From Erpobdella octoculata (taxonomy: Eukaryota > Annelida > Clitellata > Hirudinida > Erpobdellidae), in the NCBI GenBank assembly GCA_963978895.1, contig OZ022241.1:24551573-24615572 (forward strand): a stretch of 64,000 nt of DNA. The letters run 5' to 3'. Shown here piece by piece: positions 55,710 to 64,000 of the stretch; within the stretch, counting starts at the first letter, position 1, and the number at the start of each line of letters is the position of its first letter. The notes under the pieces were generated by a model. It was given only the letters and a program-made list of their open reading frames with translations, searched no databases and had not been told where the DNA came from. The position numbers and the translations under genes are program-made.

Positions 55710-55726
55710 AGTATGTAGTACAACTT

Positions 55727-56188
55727 ACAGGAGTGGCAACAAACCCTCGCCCTTATCTAGATGGATTCCTTAACTTAAGTTCATATATTCTAACCGACAT
55801 GGAAAAAAGGGTACTTAAAAAAGGTACATCCTTTGTACCTTCTAAAACACTTACAGATTCCTTAATAATTGATAAATTCACTTTAAAGCTTATTAGGCAA
55901 CTTCACATAAAAGATTATTTTATCAGACACACCTCATCTAACACTGTCTCCACTGTACCTTCTTTTATACGTAGTAATTGGCAGCCAGATCTTAACGACG
56001 TATCCTCTATTACCAAAACAATTACTGACCTCCTTTTGCATTCTACCCATCATATTATCTCTTCCTTCTCTCTACCTAACTCTAATATCCATAATAATTT
56101 AAAAACTGGATTGAAATCTAATCTCTCTAAAAAGGAATGGAGTGTGCTTTATTCCCTTAAAAATAATACTAATATCATTATCAGAAAG
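55727..56188 (+). pseudogene. PLE second part: RT fingers region
   Basis: Resumes the PLE after the LINE: NLSSYILTDMEKRVLKKGTS, FVPSK, then KLIRQLHIKDYFIRHTSSNT and LKSNLSKKEWSVLYSLKNNT followed by NIIIRK. It is interrupted by the MITE at 56189 exactly before ADKSNVFVILNR. The motif order (LxxxGxxFxPS, LSxxEWxxLxxL, ADKxNVxVIxxRxDY) is that of PLE reverse transcriptases. Confidence 0.85.
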
Positions 56189-57562
56189 TAGGGATGTCAC
56201 GGGTACCCGAACCCGAGTTCGGTACTACCCGGTCTTTTTCTGATACCCGAACCCGAAAGTGTGAAAATTTGATACCCGAACCCGAACCCGAAAATGTGAA
56301 AACTTGATACCCGAACCCGAAAGTGTGAAAATTTGATACCCGAACCCGAACCCGAAAATGTAAAAACTTGATACCCGAACCCGAACCCGAAAATGAGAAA
56401 ACTTGATACCCAAACCCGAACTCGAACCCGAAAATGTGAAAACTTGATACCCGAACCCGAACCCGAAAATTTATAAGCCTAATACCCGAACTCGGAGTTG
56501 TGAACAAATAAATCTTTATAAAAGCTGTGTCTTAGAGATTAATAAATTACAAGTTTTGTTGACGTAACATATTATACTAATAGCGAGCGTAGAAGTTTTG
56601 TATTATCACCTTTGCGTAACAAATAACACAAATACGTCATTTTATTAGTGATTGTGTAAACTAGACCACTAATCCGTTTGATTATCAGGCCGGACCGAGC
56701 CGCGAACGAACTAAAATAATTAAGCCTCCTTTGGTAGAAGAAATCGCGGATAGCCATGACTCTAAACTTTTTACTTCAGTTATATAACTTTATATTTATT
56801 CATTCATATACTCAAAGATTTTCTGATATAACAAAGACCCTTTGTTATACAGATAATCTTTCATAATCCTAAATTTAACTGGCAAAGTCTATAAATGATC
56901 TATGCGTCACAGTCATTTTATTGGCAAATGTGTAAGCTAGGACACTAATCCGCCTGATTACCCGACCGGACCGAGCCGCGAAAAAAATAAGAAATGACAA
57001 TAATTTAAGAGGTAACGTATTATACTAATCGCAAGCCATGCAAGTTTTGTATTATCACCTTTGCGTAACAAATAACACAAATAGGTCATTTTATTGGTGA
57101 GTGTGTAAGCTAGACCACTAATCCGCCTGATTATCTGGCCGGACCGAGCCACGAACGAACTAAAATAATTAAGCCACCTTCGGCCAAAGAAATCACATTA
57201 TTTGGAAAGCTAAAAAAATAACTTGTTAGAGTTTATTCAATACGTGTAATGTCCAATGGACTTGGATGAATTGATCGCTCTCGTTTGTATATGTAAATAC
57301 ACTAGGTAAATTTAAAATCAATCCAGGAATTTGAAATCATAAGCCAGTACCCGAACCCGAACCCGGTTTTTGGAAAACTACAAACCCGAACCCGAACCCG
57401 AACCCGAAAACCTGAGTTTCACAAACCCGAACCCGAAAACTCGAGTTTTACAAACCCGAAAACTCTAGTTTCACAAACCCGAACCCAAACCCGAAAACTC
57501 TAGTTTCACAAACCCGAACCCGAACCCGAAAACTCCAAAAAGTACTACCCGTGACATCCCTA
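56189..57562. mobile_element. hAT-type MITE with perfect 8-bp TSD and CCCGAACCCGAA arrays
   Basis: The ends TAGGGATGTCACGGGTA and TACCCGTGACATCCCTA are inverted copies. TCAGAAAG flanks both sides (56181-56188 and 57563-57570). Next to the left end are about eight units of GATACCCGAACCCGAAAAT-type repeat (56207-56490). Next to the right end are CAAACCCGAACCCGAAAAC-type units (57347-57535). The interior has two related blocks of about 150 bp (56575-56760 and 57010-57190) with GCCGGACCGAGCCRCGAACG. No transposase. Confidence 0.93.
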
Positions 57563-57570
57563 TCAGAAAG

Positions 57571-58144
57571 GCTGATAAAAGTAATGTTTTCGTTATCCTA
57601 AATAGGACTGATTACATAAATGAAGGCCTCCACCAATTAGGAGTTCCATTAAACCAGTTGAAAAATTAACTAAATTATTAGATTGGGCACTTAAAAAACG
57701 ATTAATTCCCACTAAAGTGTATGACTATTTATTACCTTCTTCAACCTTTAAAGAACGCACTTTCTACACCCTTCCTAAAATCCATAAACCATCTGATAAA
57801 TGGTTTAACTCTTCCACTCCACCTGGTAGACTATAAGTTGAAACAAATATCTACCCACTTATCTTTTATAACTAAAGACTCTTTTTCTTTTATTAAATCC
57901 CTTTCTTCCTTTTCTCGTAGTCACCCATCTTTTTCAACTTATCTTTTTATTACTTGCGACGTCACCTCGTTGTACACTAATATGTGTAACAAACATAGTG
58001 TTTATGTAGCTAATAATTTATGGCTCGCTTCCAACTCTAACCCTTTCTTAACTTTCTTTTCTAACTTCACTTTTAAAACATTCTCTTTCTCATAACACTT
58101 TCTCTTTCTTTGGAAATCAATACATCCAAACCAATGGTTGTGCT
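57571..58144 (+). pseudogene. PLE third part: RT fingers/palm, frameshifted
   Basis: ADKSNVFVILNRTDYINEGL, then FKERTFYTLPKIHKPSDKWF and STPPGRL in one set of frames. Further on is FITCDVTSLYTNMCNKHSVY, the first catalytic Asp in the CDVxSLYTNxP motif (57940-58000). Several frameshifts and stops. The small MITE at 58145 interrupts it just before GCAMGKSYSP. Confidence 0.85.
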
Positions 58145-58924
58145 CATATATATATAGAATAAATATATCGGCCCGCCTGTTGTTTAGGAAGGCTTTTAGC
58201 TAGGCAGCCTAGTAGACCGGAGATCCAAAACGAAGAACTGAGAGTTACAACCGTATAGTAACTTAATCAAATATTTTTTAATAGAAAAAAAGAATTTTTT
58301 TATGTACAAAATAAATTTTTAACTTTATAAAAATTAACAAATTTTTTTTTATATAAATTTCAGTTGACATTGAATTTTATTTGCGTAGTCTCTAGTTCGA
58401 TGGTCTATTTATGTCTATTTAACGTCGCCTGTATTATCGGTAAATTAGAATTGTATATTTTTTATGTCGGATATCGCGTTAAAATAAAATAAAGCTCATA
58501 TCAACTACTTTTAGCTATAAAAAATCGACGTTTCTGTTTCTTACAAACCGGAGTTTAGTCTCCGCTGTCGTAACAGAGGCGCTGGTGGCAGAGCGGTAGA
58601 GCGTTCGCATGTCGATCGTTAGGTCGGCAGTTCGAACCTCGCCGGCGTCACCAGCGTAACTCCCTTAAGCAAGGAGTTCACTCGCATTGCTAAAAAGGTA
58701 GGCGCCTATAAATGGCTGCCTCTGCAAGTACCCTTTCTCGCCTTCGAGCAAGACTTGTCTTGGAAAAGGCGTTGTGAAAAAGAAATAAAAAAAAAAAAAA
58801 ATAGATTAATATAAATAATGAATATTCATGTAACCAAAAAAACTCTCAATCGTTTTTCGGAGGCCATCTTGGCATCTCACTCAAAACCTGCTCATCTCCG
58901 ATATATTTATTCTATATATATATG
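58145..58924. mobile_element. Palindromic-ended MITE with 8-9 bp TSD, carrying a SINE
   Basis: The ends CATATATATATAGAATAAAT followed by ATATCGG are perfect inverted copies (about 27 bp). GGTTGTGCT stands on both sides (58136-58144; 58924-58932, first G shared with the end). The interior is AT-rich with a tRNA-derived SINE at 58565-58801. Superfamily unclear: the TSD length fits hAT, P or Mutator-like elements. Confidence 0.85.
58565..58801 (+). mobile_element. tRNA-derived SINE (family B)
   Basis: The tRNA-like head includes TGGTGGCAGAGCGGTAGAGC (A-box) and CGGCAGTTCGAACCTCGC (B-box). Next is the body GGCGTCACCAGCGTAACTCC, then CTTAAGCAAGGAGTTCACTC, shared with the copy at 17522-17698. The second half (TATAAATGGCTGCC, CCTTCGAGCAAG) is followed by a poly-A tail of about 15 A. 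It lies inside the MITE at 58145-58924. Confidence 0.88.
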
Positions 58925-59640
58925 GTTGTGCTATGGGTAAGTCTTACTCTCCCACCTTGGCCAACTTGTATTTAGAGGAATTAGATATTTTCATGGTCTC
59001 ACATAATTCTACACTTTTTTATATTAGATATATTGATGATATTTTTATAATATGGAAGGTAGATTCGTCTCTATTTTCTTCTTTGTTAAACAGTGCTAAT
59101 AATGTAATTAACGGTATTAATCTTACGGTAGAATTTAATAAAAAAAATCCATTAATTTTTTAGATTTAACCATCTATAAAAATGATGATGGATCTCTAGG
59201 GTTTAGACCATATTTCAAACCCACAAACTTCTTCCAATATCTCCATCCTTCCTCCCACCATCCTAAACATACTTTCAAGGGAATTGTAAAATCACAATGT
59301 ATAAGATTTTTGAGATTATCTTCTACTATAGATAATTTTAAATTCGATTCACAAATCTTTATCCATCATTTAGTTAATAGAGGTTATAAATACTTGTCTA
59401 TAAAGACAATATAAATCTATTCTTAATAACTTCCCAAATCTTATTCCTAAACCCCCTTTATTAAATAGCAATAACAATGTTTATGTAGTTAGTAACTTAG
59501 ATAAATTATCCTATAATATTTTTTCTAAAACAGTAGAAAAAATGAGTTATTTTATGATTATAAAATCATTAATTCCACTACTTGTGGAAAAAAATTTCTT
59601 AGACTCCTATTCTAACACGTAATATTTTCACTTCAACACT
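58925..59640 (+). pseudogene. PLE fourth part: RT catalytic motif and thumb
   Basis: GCAMGKSYSPTLANLYLEEL then LFYIRYIDDIFIIW (YIDD active site) and NLTVEFNKKNPLIF in frame 58933-59163. A shifted frame continues FLDLTIYKNDDGSLGFRPYF, then QYLHPSSHHPKHTFKGIVKS and CIRFLRLSSTIDNF. No GIY-YIG motif follows before the 3' end, unlike the PLE at 44714. Confidence 0.88.
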
Positions 59641-59965
59641 AACTATTTTTTTTCCCTCCCTTTTTTCCTTCTCCTCCCTTTTCTTCTCGTCCTCTTCTTA
59701 CTTTTCTGAAATTGTATGAATTATTACATTTATGTTTATTTTCAATTTTTTCATAAATTTTTTTATTCATGTATGTATATATATTTTATATATATATATA
59801 TATATTATATTATATTTTATCGTGTTTTTATATTTTATTATTACTCTTTTCTTGTCTTTTCCGGTTTTGTTTACCTGACTTTTTACTTGTTCATTTTTTC
59901 ATCAATAAACATCTCTGAAGAAGGCTGACTGACCAGCCGAACGCTTAGATACCAAAATAAATGTC
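59641..59965 (+). repeat. PLE 3' end region
   Basis: A pyrimidine-rich tract, a TA-rich tract (59775-59820), then AATAAACATCTCTGAAGAAG and the hammerhead-like hairpin, ending about GATACCAAAATAAATG. Orientation agrees with the PLE frames. Confidence 0.6.
59911..59950 (+). ncRNA. Hammerhead-like motif (copy 6, one core base lost)
   Basis: Plus-strand order: AUCU (stem I), CUGAAGAA (core), GGCUG-ACUGAC-CAGCC (perfect 5-bp stem II), GAA, CGCU, U, AGAU (stem I). GAACG stands where GAAACG is expected, so the first base of stem III is missing and stem III is not palindromic. Probably a decayed hammerhead. Confidence 0.5.
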
Positions 59966-61543
59966 ACTTGACTTGGTATACTTCTGGTGTATTTTTTAAA
60001 GTTTGAGTAAGTTGGTTGGTATTTTGATTTTTCTTTTTAAGATTTGACGGATATTTATTACAATTAAGTTGTGAAAACTCCATAGCGTAGGATTAACAGT
60101 TATCCTCATCAAAAATGTTTTGCACCTGGTGTTCAACTGTTTTGTGTCATTGGGAAACTAAGCGGTCGAAAAAGCCAAAGCAATTAGTTTTACTGAAAAG
60201 CAACACATCTTCTAAGTAGATGTATTCTACCTTTTCTTGCAGTAAAATAAATCTTTTATGCTCAAACTTTGAATTTAAACAACGTTTTTTTTATTATGTC
60301 TGAGCTTTATAACAAATTTGCGTTCTTTATGTTTTCTCTTTACCATTTTTGAACTTGTGTTTCAGCATCCATATCCTCAATGAATCAACAACTTTGGTCA
60401 ATTGTGTGTCTCTATGCAGTCCTATATTAGCTATGTACGAGTAACTTCAAGATGGAAGTTTTAACAGTTCACAATAATCATCACAAAGCTGTAATTGTTT
60501 CAGATAAGTTTAAGCAAATGCAATAATTTTATTTAAAACTGTGTTCTTTGTCATTTGAACTCGATGTCTGAAATTTTACCAGCTGCCTTAAAACCTTCTG
60601 AAAATCATTATGTTGGGACTCTTTAAAAGACAAAAAAATAAAAAGTAACCGTTGCCCCTAAAATAATTTATGAAATGTGATGACAGCAAGCACAATTTTT
60701 GTCTAGGATCATTTCTTGGACCGCAATTGACGAAAGTAGAGCCAAAGCATTTGAAATGATCAGATATGTTCCAAGCTGCAGTTGCTATCGCTGCAGTTTC
60801 TCAAGTTACAGATGTGAGCTTCTTGTACGTAGAGAAGTGGAATAACTCTTAGTCTAGACACAAGGACTAGAAACCTGTTCTAAATATTTTGGTACTGATA
60901 TCCTCCAATAAATTCCCATCTCAGTGTATTGTTAATTAAATTGTTGGTTTGAATCATGTTCTCTACAATTTTAAGCCTGCATTTCATTCATTTGCATCAC
61001 CGATTCCAACAGTTTTATCAAATATTATATTGTTAAAATGTTTTATTGCAAATAGCTGACTGCTGATAAAATGCATTTTGAGAAACCAGACAAAAAGAAA
61101 AGAGCAACATATTCATAAACTATGTAGACAGAATGGTGTAGTAAAAGGTTCCATCAACATAAATACGTGCAAAAAGTAGTCATAGAGCCTTGCATTATAC
61201 TTAACTAACAAGGTTACCCTGCGTTCCTTATATTTTTATAGATTTTTATAGTTTTTTTTACAATAAAACGTTTGTCTTAATAAAGACTACCGTTATGCCA
61301 AATTTTGTTTAAATTGCTCCAGCAATAATAAACAAATAGACACAAACTTGGACAAAAACATGGCCTTTTACATATATAGATTTATAAGTGTGGTGGGGAC
61401 CTCTAAATCATTTCAGATTTGGCTGAGTTTTTTTGTGATTTTTTTCTGTCTCTTAATGAAAAAAGTTGAAGGGTGTCCCATAGAAAAAGTCAATTTTGAA
61501 AATTAAAGACCACCTTAATATATATGGGGAACTGTGTTTTTAC
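59966..61543. other. Non-coding sequence, nothing recognised
   Basis: AT-rich, short open frames only. No exon, repeat border or known element could be supported. Confidence 0.5.
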
Positions 61544-61587
61544 CGACAGTTGACAGTTAATCGACTTAAATTGGAAAGTCGATTAAC

Positions 61588-61757
61588 CTGCGAAGGAGTC
61601 GATTATCCTGCGAAGGACTCGATCATCCTGCAAAGGAGTCGATTATCCTGCGAAGGAATCGATTATCCTGCGAAGGAGTCGATTATCCTGCAAAGGAGTC
61701 GATTATCCTGCAAAGGAGTCAATTATCCTGCGAAGGAGTCGATTATCCTGCAAGTCG
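61588..61757. repeat. 20-bp minisatellite, left arm (about 8 units)
   Basis: The unit is GTCGATTATCCTGCGAAGGA with GA/AA and G/A variants. Eight units differ from each other by one to three bases. Confidence 0.95.
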
Positions 61758-61837
61758 ATTAACCAGCGCACGCTTTGATGTGCATGACAACAAAACGCAT
61801 CCGCATGGGTCGATATAGGTATATTAACCTAAGTGAC

Positions 61838-62011
61838 TTTTTTTATGATAGTTCATAGTCCTTTACACCAAGTGTTTTAAGACTAAATTGGCTGTATATA
61901 AGAAGCACATAAGTACTTCCTGTCGTGGATCAAATTTTGATCCTTTTAACTGTCCCTCCTCCTTTATCCAGGCTTGGGACTGGCTCGCAATTAGCGAGGC
62001 GGAGTTGCCTA
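61838..62011 (-). mobile_element. Poly-A-tailed retroposon, family A
   Basis: A short poly-T then TATGATAGTTCATAGTCCTT, ACACCAAGTGTTTTAAGACT and CCAGGCTTGGGACTGGCTCG, as at 12000 and 12632. CCTAAGTGAC flanks both sides (about 61822-61831 and 62009-62018), a 10-bp target duplication. It inserted into the left arm of the foldback-like element. Confidence 0.85.
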
Positions 62012-62754
62012 AGTGACCATTGTCTCTGGTCTATTTAAAGATGGCTGATTATTCACTTGGTGGTGTTTTCATATAAACTGTATGCTAAGTACTACTATAT
62101 AAGCATAATTGCAGTATTATTATCAGAAATTAATTTAAACAATTTCTGAATTTTTAATTCAAAGTTGATAATTTTTTATTATTTAATAATTCTGTCGCTA
62201 GGTAAGTTTCTGCAGATGCCCACAAGGCACACAAAGGAAGTGACCGGAAGCGCTTTATAATTATTCATATTAATTAACAACTGAATATTCATAGTGCATA
62301 GGTTACTATTAACTGTAGTACTTTTCTTTGTTTGCTTTATGCTGTAACTTTTACTAGCTGATAGGCTGAAACACTCGACCACTTCTTAAAATCTTGTCCA
62401 AAAAGAGCTCCACTTCATAACTACATCAATAAATACTGCTTAAATAAGAAAATTCCTCCAACAACTGAAAATATACTTGTACATAAAAAACTCAGAAACG
62501 CTGTTTACAAATGGGTCATTCAGAAAGAATTCCAGCTCACATAGAAAACAAAGACAGAAAAAGTAGCAACAAATGAAACTATTGAAGACGAAAGGACGGA
62601 AAAACAAGTAAATTAAAAACGAATTTTTAAAACCAATGCTCTTATATGTAATTAAAACACAAATTTTGCAATCAATTTTTTCTTATTTTACTCTTTTATT
62701 TTATATTAAAGTCGAAATATCTTAATTATATCGAAATATCGAAATTAATTAAAA

Positions 62755-62960
62755 TTAACTAAATTAATTGACTTATTGTAAAACTAATAATTGAATATTG
62801 CATTGTCTTCTAATTTGAGCATGTATGCAAAATTTGAAAAATATCTAACATCAGGAAGTGACTCAAAAATTGATTGCAAGATTTGAAACAGACAGAGAAA
62901 CAAACAGACAGACAGAGAAACAAACAAACAGACAGAGAAACAGAGACGACAAGTTAATAA
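62755..62960. repeat. Direct repeat copy 1 with (GACA/GAAA)n tail
   Basis: ATTAACTAAATTAATTGACT to GGAAGTGACTCAAAAATTG and AGATTTGAAACAGACAG, then an irregular CAGACAGAGAAACAAA array, then GACGACAAGTTAATAAAAGC. Repeated at 63187-63440. Confidence 0.9.
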
Positions 62961-63124
62961 AAGCATTGGTAATAATAATAAAAATATCATCAAAAAGCAT
63001 CGAATTTAAATATCTCAACTATTTTCATGAAAATTTCGTACACGCTTGAGAATCGCGGTCAGTGAGTGTGGTTCGTGTTAACTTGGTGAAATAGTCTGCC
63101 AGTCGGTTAGCGTTTTGTGGTCAA

Positions 63125-63190
63125 GAAAACCCTCAAGAAAACCCTCAAGAAAACCCTCAAGAAACCCCTCGATAAAACCCTCAAGAAAAT
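63125..63190. repeat. 14-bp tandem repeat CTCAAGAAAACCCT
   Basis: About four and a half units of AAGAAAACCCTC between the two direct repeats. Confidence 0.9.
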
Positions 63191-63440
63191 TAACTAAATT
63201 AATTGACTTATTTTAAAACTAATAATTGAATATTGCATTGTCTTCTATTTTGAGCATGTATGCAAAATTTGAAAACAATCTATCATCAGGAAGTGACTCA
63301 AAAATTGATTGCAAGATTTGAAACAGACAGACAGAGCAACAGACAGACAGAGAAACAGACAGACAGAGAAACAGACAGACAGAGAAACAGACAGACAGAG
63401 AAACAGAGACGACGAGTTAATAAAAGCATTGGTAAAAAGG
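63187..63440. repeat. Direct repeat copy 2 with (CAGACAGACAGAGAAA)n
   Basis: Same as 62755-62960 with a longer, regular 16-bp array (ACAGACAGACAGAGAA, about four units). Confidence 0.9.
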
Positions 63441-63899
63441 AAATTACTATTATTTTTCTTTTTAATATTTTCCAGACGTTATGTTGACTGTTTGTTTTAT
63501 TATTTTATAACGTGACTTAAACATCGGAAGGTGATACGAATCAATAATAAACTAAAAAACTAGTTTTTTGTTTTGTTGAACGTCTTAGTTCAAAAGTTCT
63601 CGTGTTCGTTTGTATACTAGCGGATATTTTATTTTGTAAACCGTTGTGGTTTACTTGAGATTTTTTTGTGGTCGCCGTTTTTATCGCATACCAGCGGGTA
63701 TTTTATTACTTTTTTGACGTAGTGGTCGCCGTTTTATTAATTTTAAACCGTTGTGGAATATTTTTATTGTCTGTGAAGGATATTTTAATTGATGCATTTT
63801 CATAGGAGCCAATGGTCACTTAGGTTAATATACCTATATCGACCCATGCGGATGCGTTTCTTTGTCATGCACAGCAAAACGTGCGCTGGTTAATCGGCT

Positions 63900-64000
63900 T
63901 GCAGGATAATCGACTTCTTCGCAGGATAATCGACTTCTTCGCAGGATAATCGACTTCTTCGCAGGATAATCGACTTCTTCGCAGGATAATCGACTTCTTC
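63900..64000. repeat. 20-bp minisatellite, right arm (at least 5 perfect units)
   Basis: GCAGGATAATCGACTTCTTC repeated without any change to the last base of the window. Inverse orientation to the left-arm array. Confidence 0.97.

Larger units (their letters stand above)
51575..55726 (-). mobile_element. Nearly full-length two-ORF LINE (Jockey/CR1 superfamily)
   Basis: Minus-strand element of about 4.15 kb: short 5' leader, ORF1, ORF2, a 3' UTR of about 290 bp and a poly-A tail (poly-T 51587-51600 on +). Flanks TACAGGA occur on both sides (about 51570 and 55728), a short target duplication. It split the PLE frame. Only two nonsense codons separate it from intact coding capacity. Confidence 0.9.
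61544..64000. mobile_element. Foldback-like element with minisatellite-bearing inverted arms (runs off the window)
   Basis: The left arm (about 61556-61831 plus 62012-62020) and the right arm (63808-64000 and beyond) are inverted copies. The inner part (CCTAAGTGACCATTG, then GGTTAATATACCTATATCGA, CCCATGCGGATGCGTTT and CGTGCGCTGGTTAATCG, read on the right arm) matches with few differences. Outward, both arms turn into the same 20-bp tandem repeat. About 1.8 kb lies between the arms, without a recognisable transposase. This plan is that of foldback elements. Confidence 0.75.

Noticed and set aside
56181..56507. Minus-strand GFGFGYQ-rich frame
   Set aside because: Translation of the CCCGAACCCGAA repeats of a MITE with perfect TSDs.
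58570..58650. Genuine tRNA gene
   Set aside because: The A and B boxes are present, but no proper acceptor stem closes. The sequence continues into a SINE body and poly-A tail shared with 17522-17698.
61588..61757. CRISPR array
   Set aside because: 20-bp units abut with no unique spacers, in an animal genome; it is a minisatellite.
63260..63515. Protein of RETDRQ-type repeats
   Set aside because: The open frame is produced by the CAGACAGAGAAA array; the frame in the sister copy differs in length.

Overview
This is a window of AT-rich animal (metazoan, non-vertebrate-looking) nuclear DNA dominated by transposable elements. The only host gene I can recognise is the 3' half of MSH4, the meiosis-specific MutS homologue, on the + strand. 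Seven exons with GT/AG borders and matching codon phases lie at 2215-2309, 3829-3876, 3939-4106, 8509-8581, 26870-26973, 37697-37785 and 42868-43026 (stop). They spread over about 41 kb because the introns are packed with mobile DNA. At least one exon, expected between 8581 and 26870, was not found, and the flanking phases do not join without it. The phylum cannot be fixed from the sequence. An MSH4 gene, Penelope-like elements, SAP-Gag Gypsy elements, Helitrons, CR1/Jockey-type LINEs and tRNA-derived SINEs together fit an aquatic or soft-bodied invertebrate (cnidarian, mollusc) or a non-insect arthropod.

Layout. 1-2.2 kb: non-coding. 2.2-8.6 kb: MSH4 exons; the introns hold a hAT-like MITE with a SINE inside it, an antisense REL-type LINE remnant with a long (ATT/ATC)n tract, a SINE and a decayed Gypsy. 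8.6-15.6 kb: intron with an 8-bp-TSD MITE, long (TA)n arrays, inverted and tandemly duplicated Penelope-like (PLE) ends, and a SAP-Gag Gypsy fragment with an LTR. 15.6-18.1 kb: internally deleted Helitron with a nested SINE. 18.2-22.2 kb: hAT remnant, then an antisense PLE with reverse transcriptase. 22.4-26.6 kb: sense Gypsy element. 27.9-34.3 kb: hAT-type element with a perfect 8-bp TSD, holding a second MITE and an almost complete antisense Gypsy element with two LTRs. 34.6-37.5 kb: a Gypsy relative with SCAN-like Gag, and a PLE terminal repeat. 38-43 kb: hAT and CR1-like LINE remnants, then the last MSH4 exon. 43.4-48.5 kb: a PLE 3' part with a GIY-YIG domain, and an internally deleted SAP-Gag Gypsy copy. 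49.5-60 kb: a PLE without a visible endonuclease domain, split by a nearly intact two-ORF LINE, an 8-bp-TSD MITE and a palindromic MITE carrying a SINE. 61.5-64 kb: a foldback-like element whose inverted arms carry a 20-bp minisatellite and which runs off the window end.

The strongest unexpected signal is structural. Six loci, all at the 3' ends or terminal repeats of PLEs and in the element's coding orientation where that can be seen, fold as hammerhead-type ribozymes: stem I, an 8-nt core like CUGAUGAU, stem II, GAA, a mostly palindromic stem III, one nucleotide, stem I. The five distinct sequences keep this plan while stem sequences change with compensation. One pair of copies carries a C3-to-U plus G8-to-A double change, which keeps the 3-8 base pair. 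The PLEs also abut (TA)n microsatellites again and again.
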